DNA of 64,000 nt from Paulownia fortunei (lineage: Eukaryota; Streptophyta; Magnoliopsida; Lamiales; Paulowniaceae): NCBI GenBank assembly GCA_019321725.1, contig CM033120.1:3875341-3939340 (forward strand). The letters are read 5' to 3'. A program made the translations under genes and the position numbers. A model generated the notes under the pieces. It saw only the letters and a program-made list of their open reading frames with translations, did no database searches and was not told where the DNA came from. Within the stretch, counting starts at the first letter, position 1. Each line of letters opens with the position of its first letter. Of this stretch, positions 10,638 to 23,162 are shown piece after piece.

Positions 10638-12602
10638 CCTTGCATACATAGCTAAGGGTATAAAGGGGCGTGCTTCTTTAAAGTGGTTAGTGGGAGATAA
10701 GATGGATGTGAATCTATCTTATGTAGGGTATCCCAAGGAATCTAAAGCATACCAATTTATGTGATCCCTAAGAACAAAGGAGTTTGTTTTATAGGGATGC
10801 CATCTTCTTGAGAAAAAGAAATTTCTATTAGATAAAAATGGCCAGATCATAGAGCTTGAAGGAGTTCAAGGACCACAGTTTGTCCCATAAGTGGTAATGG
10901 TGCATGAACAAATTACTAAAACTTCTAGTACACAACCTCTAAGAAGATCTAAAAGGATCTCGGGGCTACTTATACGATAAGAGCCTCTTACTAGAAAGCA
11001 GCAATGAGGATCTCATTTTTAAATATTGATCCAACTAAGGAGTAATGATATATGACATTAATTTGGAAAAAAGGTGAAATACCATGCAATCTAAATAGAC
11101 TCCATGTACTCCAATAAGGTTTGACCTTAGTGGGTCCATTGGTGGGAATGGTTCCTATTGGCTACAGATGTATATGCAAATATAACATTAGAAAACACAG
11201 AGAGGTGGGGACCTATAAAGGTACGACTGTAGCAAAGTGTTATGCACAAAGTCAAGGTGTTGACTGTTGAGGATACTTTTTACCAGATGTGATGCTAAAG
11301 TCCATTCGGATTATGTTGGTTATATCTATATATTACGACTACTAGATATGATAAAGGGATATGAAAACCGTCTTTCTCAATAGGGGTATTGAGAATAGGA
11401 TATAAGTTAAGCAGCCTGAGGTCTTCGTGTTAAACAAAAGCAAGCAAAAGGTTTGCGAGCTTCAAAGATCCATTAAGGACTCAAAATAAAATTTCCAAAT
11501 ATGGAATATTTGATACGCTAAGGTAATCAAATGGTTTAATTTTCTTAGGAATGCGAATGAGCCATATGTGTATAAGAGGGTTAGTGGGAGTATGGTGATG
11601 ATTGTTGTGCTTTATGTTGATGACATCTACTTATAGGGATAATGTTAAAATGTTGCAGTCAACTGAGACTTGTCATCTAGAAAGTACTCCAAAAGGGATT
11701 TGGGAGAAGCAACCTAAGGATTGGGGACTGAAATCTATAGAGATAGATATGAAATGATGCTTGGACTATCCTAAATCAATGTACATAAATTAGATGCTAA
11801 AAAGTTTTAACATGCAAAAATCCTAGGAGAGATTCTTGTTTTTGAGTCATGGGATTTTTTTTTAAGTCCACATCCGCAAGGACTTTTAAAAGAAAGAGAA
11901 ATAATGACTCACATACTTTATACATCCTTGATAGGAATCATAAAATCTGCAAATCTATGTACAAAATTTTATGTCAGAAATGCTCTGAGTGTCACGACAA
12001 GATATCAGACAATTTGATGCAAAAAGTGTTGAAAGTCGTAAAGATGATCTTTAGTACTTACAAACCACTGAGGATCTCTTCTTGGAGAATAATTATGGAG
12101 AACTGAAACTAAGATGCTTCATCTAGTTTTTAGTCTAAAGTAGATGACTTGAAGTCAATGTCCAGATTTATGTTCATCCTAAATAGTGGGACGGTTAGCT
12201 GAAAAGAGTCCAAGCTTGTAACAACCATGGATTCCACCACCATGATTGAATACATCGAGGCATGCGATGCTGCAAAAAAAGACTATTTAGATAGGGAACT
12301 TAATCCAAGTTTTAGATGTAGTTTCAACCATTGTTGATTGAGTACTAGAGTATTGAGGTAACAACAGGGGCTATTGCACAAGCAAAGAAGCCAATATCTC
12401 ATAAAAAAATCCAAGCAGAAATAGATTAGCGATACCATGATTCTAAAAATTGTTGGTAGAGGCAACATCAACATGTAAAGATTTGCCTCGATAAAAAATA
12501 TAGTAGACCCACTAATTTAACCCATAGATAAGTATTTGAAAGACATCTTGGGGAAGATAGGCCTTAATACGAGGACAATTGTCTTTAAGGCAAATGAGAG
12601 AT
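10638..12602 (+). pseudogene. Ty1/copia pol remnant (element B): integrase end, RT, RNase H
   Basis: Heavily decayed plus-strand copia pol. 10680-10880 reads the post-integrase segment (VGYPKESK-like, then LEKKKFLLDKN-like); about 11040-11780 is RT; about 12100-12560 is RNase H, where DAAKKD and an ADIRH-type segment can be followed. The RT catalytic motif YVDD is intact at 11613-11624 but is followed by stops. A purine-rich tract (aatgagagat, about 12592-12601) precedes the LTR. It is the same family as elements C and D. The left end is cut by the LTR of element A. RT and RNase H would make element cDNA; this copy is dead. Confidence 0.8.
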
Positions 12603-13280
12603 TGTTAGAGTAGTATCCGATGACCTAATTGATCAGGTTGTTCTTATACTCTTGTGAATCATTCTTATTCATATTAATATTATTTAAAATGCAATCTTTA
12701 TCTTAAATTCTTTATAAGAATTAGATTAAGTCCTTAGATCACATAAAGCTATAGGGCATGATCGCACAGATGATCGTGGAATATGCCTCCAAGTTTGTGA
12801 TCTTAAAATATTCTAAGTCAAGGATCAATGAGATGGGACATCATTGATCCTACTGAGACTTGCACATATGATGCAGGCTCGAAAGAAGGATGCCTTGTTC
12901 CATAGGCATTAGTGTGGTGACACTAGTGCATATATGTGGAAGCTTGTTGGGAATAAGTACACTGAACTACCACGCCTGAAAATTCCCAATTAGAAATATT
13001 CTATTATCAAATGGGAACTTCCTCGTTATGATAGTGCAAGATTAGTCCTTGGACTTAAGGCACCATAGTAACCTTATGCATGACATGTTGCACTTTGATG
13101 TATTTCATGATTAAATGGCAATCATAAATGATTTACGTTGGGTGTAACATCTTCATGTTGAGTGGCCAATAAAGGATGTGTCACCTATCTAGATAAATAG
13201 GTGAATCTTCTATGTGTTCCATTGTACTTAACTCTAAAATCCTTGGCCAAGGTAGATGGAAATTAGAGGTGGGGTTTTCT
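12603..13280 (+). repeat. 3' LTR fragment of copia element B
   Basis: Starts TGTTAGAGTAGTATCC at 12603 just after the polypurine tract. It aligns with the first ~680 bp of the solo LTR at 14634 and of the element C LTR at 35995. Similarity stops near 13280, where unrelated sequence begins, so the LTR is truncated on its right. Confidence 0.8.
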
Positions 13281-14633
13281 AAAATCCTTAGCCTACTCAG
13301 GTCAAGAGATAGTCTTGACCTTCGAGGTCGGGGGACATTCTTTGATGTTGTATATATAAAAACATTAATATATATATTTGCTTCTTTGTTGATATTTCTT
13401 TGAACACGCAATGCTTGTAGGCTTTCTTGGCACTCGATGAGAACTTAGAACATTTCTCCATCGTGCGCTCATCGCGCTCATCGAAAGACTTTAAAAAATT
13501 TCCCTTGTACACTATTACCTCATTGAGGGTTAAGAAATTTTTTCTTCAAGTGTCCGAAAGCCTTTTGTTTTTGAGTTATTTTATCGAGCATGTGTCATGC
13601 ATTGGCTAGAAGAGTAATTTTCAAGATTTCAAAAGAGGCGACACATGTCCATTACATTGGGATTGGGCACATGGGGCTCAAGTTGTTACATGTCTTCCGT
13701 ACAGGGGCTTCAGCCAACCCCCTATTGTTGGTCGAGGGTGGCCCTCGACCTGCTAGGTAGAGGCGGAGCCTCAGCCTGCTCCTCCAAGTTGAGCCCTTGA
13801 GGGCTTGTCTGGTCCTCTTGACTAGGTCGAGCACGAGTCTCGACCTAAGGCCTCTTCGCCAAGTTTGACATGGTCATTTGAGATGAGTCGAGCTCATTGC
13901 TTACTTGCTATTTCTTCTTGTTTTCTTGATCCCTGTATCATTGCATCTAGCTCGTATACTTTCTTAGACCCTTTCAGTTGTTGGAAGATAGGTGATAGTC
14001 TTGTTTATTTGGACTTTTGGGATCATTCTTCTAAGATGATTGATACACTTAAGGATCTTCCCAAGTGTTTTTGTGAGTCTTTTGGCTTAGAATAGCCTCA
14101 AGAATTAGATGGGAGTAAAAAGTCTAGTGAGCCATGCACTTTAACTTATGATATCTTGCTAGTCTTTGTGTAGGATACTAAGTCTTTACTCATCGTACAA
14201 GTTGGTGCTTTCTTGTGTTAATCAGAGGACGCTTCACAGTTTACTTAACATATTTCACTTACCGTATTTTTCTTTAATTTGTAGTTTTTGTGGTGAATTT
14301 TCTTTTCTTAATTCATAGTTAAATGAGTTAATCTTGGCATTCTTCTCTGGTACTGTAAGGGGTCCTCTTACTGCTTATTGGTTCATTACAACCATCTTTT
14401 CGCTGCTCTTGCTGGGAAGGATCATTCCCCTTTTAAGGATGTGCCGTCCCTCGTACTGATAAGAGTCGAGGGGAGGGGTCTTTTATGGTTATACAAGGTC
14501 TTCGTTCCATGCCTTATTATGCCATTGGGGGATCTTTTCCTGATGAGCTTACTCATTCTCTTCTTTTTTCTTTTTTCTTTTACTTGGATTTTTTAAGTGT
14601 TAAATCATTTCATTTCTTTTAGCATATATTAGG
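13281..14633. other. unclassified repeat-like DNA X, left part
   Basis: No recognisable coding domain. It is less AT-rich than its neighbours around 13650-13860 and rich in short inverted repeats: GGTCAAGA/TCTTGACC near 13300-13320, GGTCGAGGG/CCCTCGACC at 13730-13750 and GAGGC/GCCTC near 13760. Several 60-76 codon frames overlap on both strands without homology I know. It appears to continue at 16707 across the inserted solo LTR. It could be part of another non-autonomous element. Confidence 0.4.
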
Positions 14634-16706
14634 TGTTACAGTAGTATCCAACGAGCTAATTGATCTGACCGTTCTTATACTCTTGTGAATCATTCTTATT
14701 CATATTAATATCATTTAAAATGACAATCTTCTTCTTAATTTTTTTATAAGAATTAGATGAAGTCCTTAGATCATATATAGCTATAGGGCATGGTCACGCA
14801 TATGATAACGATCATGAAATATATCTCCAAACTTGTGGTTTTAAAACGTTCTAAGTTAAGGATCATTGAAATAGGACATTATTGATCCTGCTAAGACTTG
14901 TGCATATGATGCAGACTTAAAATGAGGATGTCTTGTTCTATAGGCATTGGTGTGGTGACACTAGTGCATGTATGCAGTTGCTTGTTGGGGAATAAGTACA
15001 CTGAACTACCCTTGCCTGAAAATTCTCAATTGGAAATATTCTATTGTCGAATGGGAATTTTCTCATTACAATAGTATAAGATTAATCTTTAGACTTCAGG
15101 CATCATGGTAACCTTGTCCATGATATATTACACTTTGATAGATTTCTTGATTGCATGACAATCACAAGGGGTTTACATTGGGTATAACATCTTCATGTAT
15201 GGAGATTAATGAGTGGCCAACAAAGGATCCATCACCTATCTAGATAAATAGGTAAATCTCATGTGTATTCCATTATACTTGACTCTAAAATCCTTGACCA
15301 AGGTTGGATGGAAGTTAGACGTGTGTTTTTTTAATTGTTCACCATCGAGTCAAGCTACTGGAAATGGAAATATAGTTATTGAGCTAATGAGGTTTGAACC
15401 CTAGGCTCAATCAGGAGATTAGATGATGGAAGGATCGTACTTGCATGGTATTTGTAATTGGAATAGGTTCACACCTTCACCTAAGACTTGTGAGTTCTTG
15501 GAATTATTGAATTAATTTTGAGATAGTTAATTAATTAAATTGATTAATCAGAATAATTAATTGTTCAATTAAGTCACAAGAGTTGTGTGCCCACAACTAG
15601 CTTAAAGTGAACAAGTTCATTTCTAGCCTAGAAATCAATCCAATTGTTAGATCAAATTAATTAATGTGATTAATTAATAATGCTTAAATTAAATCAAGTG
15701 TTGAATTAATTTAATTAATTAATTAGATTAATTAATTGGATATAATTAGATTAGGGAGCCCAATTGGAATATTTAATTAATCAATTAAGATGGGTCTAAT
15801 TAATTCACTAGATGAATTAATTTAGTTGATTAGATCAATTAAATTAGGATCTAATTGATTAATAAGGCTAGGCCCATTAGGTGTCGGCTTGTAGGAAACC
15901 CATTAAGAAATTAGATTGGGAATCCAATTCCTAGAGAGTTGGATTGAGAATCCTCCTAAGAGGTAATAAAAAAAAAGTTCTTATGAGATAAGAAAATTTC
16001 CTGATAGAGTTGGAGATAAAAAAGAAAGGAGAGCCCAACATGGAAAGGACTTGCGGTAGCCTTTTTGGATAACTTCTTACACGTTTTTGAGGAATTTTAC
16101 TGCAGATTTTTTATTGAAAATGTGGAATAACAACTCATCTCTCTTAAAGAAAAATGGTTTTCTTCATCTCCATAAATTCATCCCTTCTTTCCCCTTAAAT
16201 CTCCAAAAGTTCACCAACCTTTTACCTAGTTTAATTCTTAAATCAATTGTTGAATTAAGAATTAAATTAAACACCTAAAACACTAATAGTTAGTATGTTC
16301 TTATTCCAAACAAAATTATTTTAGGATAGAATTATCGAATTGAAAACTATTAGCATATGATTCGATTGCAAGTGGGCATCCAAGGTGTGGATACCATTAG
16401 AAGGATAACATTTAGGATCCTAGAAGTGAATTAATTTTCAATCAAAGAGGTTTGAATTAAAGAACTTGGAGATTCATTCTTGCTGAGATAATTATTTGAG
16501 TCGTTTCAATCCCTGCATGAACTTGAGTGTAAATCAAGGTAAGAATTTTTAAAACTTTCTTGCTTTAAGTATCAGAAAACACATAACTGAGTAATCGCGA
16601 AAGGGTTTTGGGATTTTTTTTAATTGCATGTTATGTAATATTTATATCTTTGTAAAATTTTAAATTCCACTGCGTATACATTTTCTAGGACCACGCGAGC
16701 CCAATA
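14634..16706 (+). repeat. solo LTR of the copia B/C/D family
   Basis: Starts TGTTACAGTAGTATCC and ends ...AGCCCAATA, matching the complete element C LTR (35995-38136) from end to end. It is 2073 bp long. It is flanked by TTAGG (14629-14633) and TTAAG (16707-16711), a 4/5 target-site duplication. No internal region is attached, so it is a solo LTR left by recombination between two LTRs. Very AT-rich ttaatta runs occur at 15500-15860, as in the related LTR. Confidence 0.8.
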
Positions 16707-18624
16707 TTAAGCTCTTATTCTGGCCACTATGTCTGTTTGTCAAGTTGTTTCTTATCGAGTTGATAAGTGAGCAAGCTTTCTAAGGAGTTGTGTGTTTCCT
16801 ATGCCATGTTAGTTGATGATCTTAGCTTCTTGTGCATTTATGTTACTGCTTTACTTTCATTGTTGATACTCCCACCATGCTAGTTAGCCAACATGGCATC
16901 AAATTTTCTACTTTTGGCGCTTTATGCTTTTTAGAGGGGGATATCATTAATTTGGAGATGCTTTATATTATTGAAGTAGCTTCCAAGGAGTTTTCTCCTT
17001 CTCAAGTTGATGTTCCTAGCGTGTAGTGGCATCGTCAGAGGATGGAGCCCCTAGGTTGATGCTTAACTTCTGTTGTAATACACTTACTTTTCATTTTCAT
17101 CTTTATCGTTGGTGTGTTTTTCTTTATTTTCTTCATTGATATACATCTTGCGTCTATAAGTAGGCTTAGTGTTTGCCTTTATATATAGCGCAGAATGAAA
17201 GATTTAGCATGCATTTCTCTTGCCTCTTGTTGCATTTGAGGGTCTCGTGGAAATTTTACCCTCGCGTCTTCATTGCTCTTAGTGATGGGCTTAAAGAGTG
17301 TCTTTCCTTTCATTTTTCATTAATTTCCTTAAGGACTAAGAGATTTAGGTCGTAGCTCTAGTACCTTCACACTTGGTGGGTATTCGTCAAGCGAAGTTTG
17401 TAAGATGTGTGTTTATATAGTGATACTTTGAGTGTTATGTCACAAGGATGCTAATTGAAACATTGATTTTGCTCTTTAAGCATTAGATTTATGGATTTGA
17501 TTGAAATATCTTCACTCATCTGAAGCGTAATCTTAGAGGTGATTTTGTTTGTAATATCAGCGCTATCTAAAGTGTTAGCTTAAAGACATGTTGTGTAATG
17601 TTAATACTGTTTAAAGTACTATATTGATAGGCAATATTGTTTACGACATCGACGTTATTTGAAACGTCAATCTAAAGATATTGTTTGAAGTGTTAACAAA
17701 ATTTGAAGTGTTGGCTTTAGAGGTGATGTTATTTAAAGTATTGATTATGTTTGAAATATCAGCCTAAAGATACTATTTGAAGTGTCAACACTATTTGAAG
17801 TGTTGGTTTAATGGTGATGTTGTTTAAAGTATTAACTTTGTTTAAAGCACCAGTCTAAAGATAATATTTGAACTGTCAATACTATTTGAAATATTGACTT
17901 AAGGATGGTAGTGTTTAAAGCACCGATGCTATTTGAAGCATCAACGGTTTTTGAATCGTTTTAATTAAGTGATGATATTAAGCATTGATGTTGTTTGAAG
18001 TGCCGACCTAAAGATGTTGTTTAAAGCATTAACACATTTGTAGTGTTGGATTTTTAGGTTGGTGTTGTTTAAAACATCGACATTGTTTGAAGCATTAATA
18101 TTGTTTGAAGTATTTTTAATTATGTGATGCTCTTAGGCATCGATGCTATTTGAAGTGTTAGCACTGTTTGAAGGCCAACCTAAGACCTTGATTGGTCTAT
18201 GGCTCATGATAAGAGAATAAGAGAAAGAAGAATAAGAAGTATATTTAAATGCAAGATTTATTGATGAAGATACTGCAACTTACTAGGCCTTAATAGCCAT
18301 TCTTCTTAAGTTCATACTTCTTGCTAGGAAAAAAAGGGATCCTGCATGATGCCATGCTTCACTAGCTTTTTTTGAATGGTCATTTGGGGTTTGTTCCTCT
18401 TCTAGAAGCACCTTGCAATCTTGTTCCTTTACTCCTTAAAGGATCTCATTGTCCCTTAAGTCTCAATGGTATAGCTTGTCTCTTTTCTCCCTTGTTTAGT
18501 TCTCTTATGAGATAAGATGACTCCCCACTTGCTTGGGAGAATGAGAGAGCTCATGGTTTCTTTAAGTTTTCGCATACTAAGCTATGGCTTTTGTTGTTGC
18601 CTTTACGGGAGCTTCTTTAATCAC
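16707..18624. other. unclassified repeat-like DNA X, right part
   Basis: Continuation of the unclassified DNA after the solo LTR. The 64-codon frame at 16832-17026 and the 60-codon frame at 17173-17355 match nothing I recognise. The tract 17440-18180 is tandemly repetitive (separate entry). 18180-18624 is plain AT-rich sequence with no feature I can support. It ends where Athila-like pol homology starts. Confidence 0.4.
17440..18180. repeat. degenerate tandem repeat, ~18-24 bp units in ~92-bp blocks
   Basis: A run of variants of tgtttgaagtgtcgacat (tttaaagtattgac, tttgaaatatcagc, tttgaagcatcaac and so on). In the middle, a larger block of about 92 bp recurs: gatgttatttaaag at 17724, gatgttgtttaaag at 17815 and gtagtgtttaaag near 17908, each followed by a (c)ctaaagata spacer about 40 bp later. 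Units differ too much and spacing is too irregular for a CRISPR array. Confidence 0.7.
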
Positions 18625-20433
18625 CTTAGTGAGAGCCTTTTCCAGTAATAATTTTTTCCAAACTTGATGCATCCCAAGAAGGTAAGTTGATTGAAACTTT
18701 GAAAATAAGAATGCTTTAGGATGGACCACTACTGATATTAAAGGTATTAGTTTTTTAATTTGTACACATAACATCTATTTAGAGAAAAATTCTAAACCGT
18801 CTAGAAAGATTGCAATGAAGGCTAAATCTTAATATGAAAAAAATAATGAGAAATGAAGTCATTAAACTCTATGATAATGAAATCATTTATTCTATTTCTA
18901 ACTGCAAATGAGTGAGTCCTACTAAAGTTGTACCAAAGAAATCTGAAGTTACTGTAGTCAAGAATGAGAATGATTAATTAATTCCAACTAGGACTGTTAC
19001 TTGTTAGCGAATGTGTATTGATTATAGGAAACTCAACTCAGTTAGTAGACAAGATCATTTTCCACTACCCTTCATGGATCAAATCTTAGAAAGAGTTGCG
19101 GGACATGAATTTTACAATTTTTTAGATGGATATTCTGGGAATAATCAAATTGTAACTGCACTTGAAGATCAAGAGAAAATAACTTTTACACATTTTTGTG
19201 GCACTTTTGCATATCAAAGGATGCCTTTTCGATTATGTAATGCACCAGCTACATTCTAATAATGCATGCTTAGTATTTTTAGTGACATGGTTGAACATTT
19301 TCTTGAAGTTTTCATGGATGGTTTTTCTATTCTTGGTAATTCATTTGACGATTACTTATCTAATTTAGAAAAAAGTTTTGATCAGATGTGAAGAAAAGAA
19401 CCTTGTACTCAATTGAGAGAAATGTCATTTCATGGTAACAACTGGTATAGTTCTTAGGCACATTATTTTGTCAAAAGGTATTGAAGTAGACAAATCTAAA
19501 AATGAGTTAATTGCCAATTTGCTAATACCAAAGTCTGTGAAGAAGGTAAGATCATTTTTAGGACTTGTTGGTTTTTATAGAAGATTTATCAATGATTTTA
19601 GTATAATATTTAAACTTTGTGTAATCTTTTAACAAAAGGTACTATTTTTGAATGAACTGAAAATTATGAAAATACTTTGTTAAGCTTAAAAGCATGCTTA
19701 CGTCTGTTCCAATAATGCAGCCTCCATATTGGATTTTAACTTTTGAAACAATGTGTGATGCCAGTGATCTATGTTGTTGGAGTTGCCTTAGGATAAAAAA
19801 AAAGATAAGAAATCATATGTTATTTACTATGCAAATAAATTTTAATTAGTGCTCAATTGAATTATTCAATAATTGAAAAAGAATTACTTGTTGTAGTTTT
19901 TGTATTAGACAAATTTAGATCTGATCTTGTTGGCTCACTAATTGTTGTTTTCAGTAATCACGCATCTTTGAAATATCTTTTGTCAAAAAAATGTCAAACC
20001 TAGATTGATTAGGTGGATTCTCTTACTTTAGAAATTCAATATTACTATTCAAGTTAAGAAAGGATTAAAGAATATGGCGGCTGATCATTTGTTGAGACTT
20101 GTTTGGGATAACTCATTTCAAACCATACCCATTAATGAAACTTTGCCTGATGAACAACTATTTAATATTTCTATTTTACCTTAGTTTGCTGATATTGTTA
20201 ATTTTCTTGTGATAGGAAAGATGTCATCGCATTCGAACTCCCAAGAAAAAAAGTGTTTTTAATTGAGGTGAAAAACTTTTATTGGGATGATCCATAACTA
20301 TTCAAATATTAAATCTTTCAAAGATGCATGTCTGATAGTGAGATAGGTAATATTGTTAAATTTTATCATTCAAAAGCATGTGGTAGTCACTTTTCGGCAA
20401 AGAAAAGTAATGCAATGACCTAGCATCTCTTTT
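18625..20433 (+). pseudogene. reverse transcriptase-RNase H of Athila-like element G
   Basis: Plus-strand pol. It begins near 18625 with the NNFFQT-DASQEGKLIETL-like linker shared with element A. The RT palm follows as a clean 82-codon stretch (19011-19259): CIDYRKLNSVSRQDHFPLPF and GTFAYQRMPFRLCNAPATF. The catalytic region reads FMDG at 19311-19322 where FMDD is expected, so a metal-binding Asp is lost. The 66-codon stretch 19432-19632 holds the RT connection (KKVRSFLGLVGFYRRFINDF). RNase H follows (about 19700-20110) and the start of the integrase region ends at 20433, where element H is inserted. Many stops. gag and the 5' LTR of G are absent; the sequence left of 18625 is unrelated. Confidence 0.88.
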
Positions 20434-22157
20434 GATAAATGCATATTTTGATATATTTTTATATAAAATCCTTTATACTTTCCTTGCTTTATTCTTATTA
20501 ATATTATAGTTTTATTAATATTTTATGTTAGGGAATCAATGAACAAAAAGATATCAAAAAGAGTTAAAATAAAACCGAAGAAGACAACACGTTTCGTGAG
20601 CAAGTTGTGAGATAATGTTTTATTGGATCAAAGAAGAATCACAATTAGAAGAAAAATACTATTTTGGCCTAAGTCCATCATGTGAAGATCAAAATATATG
20701 TAAGAAATCACTTGAACTTTGTAAGTGATTGTTGGGCTCAAAATCAACAAGTTTCCAAACTTATGCAATTTTTGTATTTTGGGCATAACTCCATACTAAA
20801 AATCCCTATGGATCTAAATCTTAATTCATTTGAAGGTGAAGAGATAGAACTACAACTTTGTTGTCGGAAGTTTAGCCTAATTCAGTCTTGATTATAACAG
20901 AAAATTCATTTAAATAAGAGCATTGGAAGGAATCTATCTATGCTGACATATCTCCTTAAGTCAAACATAACTTTCTACCTAGTAATTGGAACTAGGTAAT
21001 TCAAGTTGTAAAATAAATTTAAATAATAAATCTACAACTTTAGTGTTGATCACATTTCCAAAATTAGCTGATTGCATAGAGAAAAATAGATGAAAAAAAT
21101 TTAGATTTAAAAAGGACATGTGAATTTAGATCTCATTTGAAGTTAATTTGGAGTGCATTTTGAGATACTAATCTAGGCACCCTTCTAATATAAATAGGGA
21201 CTTTTGGATGGTATTCAACACACACAAAAACCCTTAGAGAGGGATATAAAGTCTCATTGTTGTCTTTCTTTAGATTAAGTTTTTTAGTAGTAATATAAAT
21301 TTTCTAGATGTAAATGTATTCTCTAGTTTTCTTCTATTTTTTATCTTTTCTACTTTCATTATGTATTTATAAATTTCATTTAGCTGAGGAGAAAGGGTGA
21401 AGCTCTTGATGGTGGAAGAGAAATGGTTATAAAAGTGCATAATGTTAAGTTATATTGTATTATTGTTTTATTTTTTTATTGAAACTCTCCTTATTTTGTG
21501 GCGATTCTTGATTTATGTATCTCTAATGGCACAAAAATACTTAAATTTATTTAGCTTATTGTACGGTTCTACCCCACTGACTACTAATGTAAAACTTTGA
21601 TTTATTGTAAATAAAAGTGTGCATAACTACTTGATCCCATAAATACGAGTTGGGTTAAAACCCCTATTGTTTAGTGGTGATTCTTGATTTTTGTATCACC
21701 AATGACACAATAAATACTTAGGTTCATTTAGCTTGATATACGGTTTTACCCCACAGACTGCTAACGTGAAACCTTGATTTGTTGTAGACAAAGGTGTGTA
21801 TAAATACTTGATCCCATAAACAAGTATTGGTGTTAAGAGATAATTTGCAAACAATAAGACAATATCATGATTACCTTAATGTATGAGCTTTTTGATAACA
21901 TCTTCCCATTGAAATCTTCATTATGTATAGATTTCAATAGTGACATTTAAAAGAGGTCGAAAGAATAAATAATCCATCTAAAACTCAAAAGCAGATCTCT
22001 AATCTTCAATACTTTTATTACTTTGTTTTTTTATATAGAATACATTATTATTTTTTATTTTCTAACCACATAAAGCTTATTTTTTTAAGAAGTATAATAC
22101 TAAAATCTTCAAACAATTTTCTAGTGGATTGAACTTGGACTCTCAAGAAAAATATTG
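20434..22157 (+). repeat. 5' LTR of element H, 3' end lost
   Basis: Starts TGATAAATGCATATTTTGAT at 20434. TATA box TATAAATA at 21189-21196. Two ~177-bp U5 modules (about 21480-21830). It ends abruptly at about 22157 in gactctcaagaaaaat, lacking the terminal ...TTGTAGCA segment, and passes straight into integrase C-terminal sequence: the left breakpoint of a large internal deletion. Confidence 0.85.
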
Positions 22158-22758
22158 AGGTTGTTCAAAAGGTTTTGCTTTATAATAATCGATTGCATTT
22201 GTTTCCTGGAAAATTGAGATCAAGGTGGAGTGGTCATTTTGTTGTAAAAGAGGTATATATCCTTATGAGGCGATTGACATTGAGAATTCTAGAAATGGTA
22301 GCATATTCAACGTAAAGAAACAAAGACATAAACTATTTCTAGAGAATCAATTTCACATGAGGAATTTCTTTTTTTTTTAACCCTTGTTATGATTAGTATG
22401 TGTACATATATACATATTTTCTCTAACTTTGTTTGTCTTTTTAGCTTCTTTCTTTTATTTTTTTCTTTTCTTTTTCCAATTAAGTGGCGTATAACGGTAC
22501 TCTATGGCGATTGAAGTTGGATTTATCAGTGTTATAAATAATTAAATTCTCTATACAAAGTTTCTCTCTCTTTTTCTCATTCTCTATTTCCTTGTTCTTT
22601 TCAAAATGGATGACACTCTTCCAACTCTCAAGAAGCAATTTTCTTTTTTTCTTATAAATGCATTTTTAAAAAATTTATAAAACCAGAATTGAAATATTAA
22701 GGATGCTCATGCACAAGGGCATCCTATGAGACATATGATGGATAATTGAAGCAACGGT
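22158..22758 (+). pseudogene. integrase C-terminus fragment and tail of element H
   Basis: 22158-22340 reads the end of integrase ([24 protein letters not shown]), matching 27349-27545 of G. 22341-22758 is the noncoding tail, co-linear with 27546-27925 of G, ending at a second deletion point that fuses it to the middle of the LOG-derived gene. No intact frame remains. Confidence 0.75.
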
Positions 22759-23162
22759 ATGGCCATTGGAGATGAGCTAAAAGTGTCACATATTCAGGAT
22801 ATAATGCCTAATATGTTAAACAATGTGGATGCATTTATCACTCTACTTGGCGGTTTTGGTACACGAGGAATTATTCCAAGTTGTCTCTTGGGCACAACCC
22901 AACATTCACTAGAAACCTGTAGGTATCCTTAATGTTAATGGTTTCTTTGATGGTTTGTTATCTTTTATAGATCATGTTTGTACAAAAAGATTTTATTTCA
23001 CCTTCTACAAGATGAATTCTCATTTCTGCTCTAACACCTGACCAACTGATTGATGAACTTCTAGTATATGTGTCAGAACCTGATCCAGCATTGACTCGTA
23101 TGGATTGGTCCAACAAGGGCAATGGTCAAAAATGTAAAATGAATTTGACTCTCAACATATGA
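22759..23162 (+). pseudogene. LOG-family gene copy, 5'-truncated, in element H
   Basis: Reads from IGDELKVSHIQDIMP through DAFITLLGGFGT, then after a 2-bp deletion the Leu/Trp-rich segment, the N-V-N-G-F-F-D-G-L-L-S-F-I-D segment and the C-terminal PDPALTRMDWSNKGNG, ending with TGA at 23160-23162. The match is to plant LOG proteins (lysine-decarboxylase fold; cytokinin riboside 5'-monophosphate phosphoribohydrolase). The PGG of the PGGxGT motif is LGG here. A TAG at 22910-22912 is at the same codon as in element G. There is no intron. The first ~55 codons are missing through the deletion at 22758. Confidence 0.8.

Noticed and set aside
13181..13609. Overlapping 60-76 codon ORFs on both strands
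   Set aside because: No domain, heavy mutual overlap, and repeat-like hairpin-rich context.
12603..16706. A small two-LTR copia element (LTRs at 12603 and 14634 with 1.35 kb between)
   Set aside because: The left LTR is truncated at 13280 and follows its own RNase H, the right LTR has its own 4/5 target repeat, and the DNA between continues beyond the right LTR.
17440..18180. CRISPR-like repeat array
   Set aside because: Units are degenerate, short and unevenly spaced, no unique spacers exist, and the context is a plant nuclear genome.
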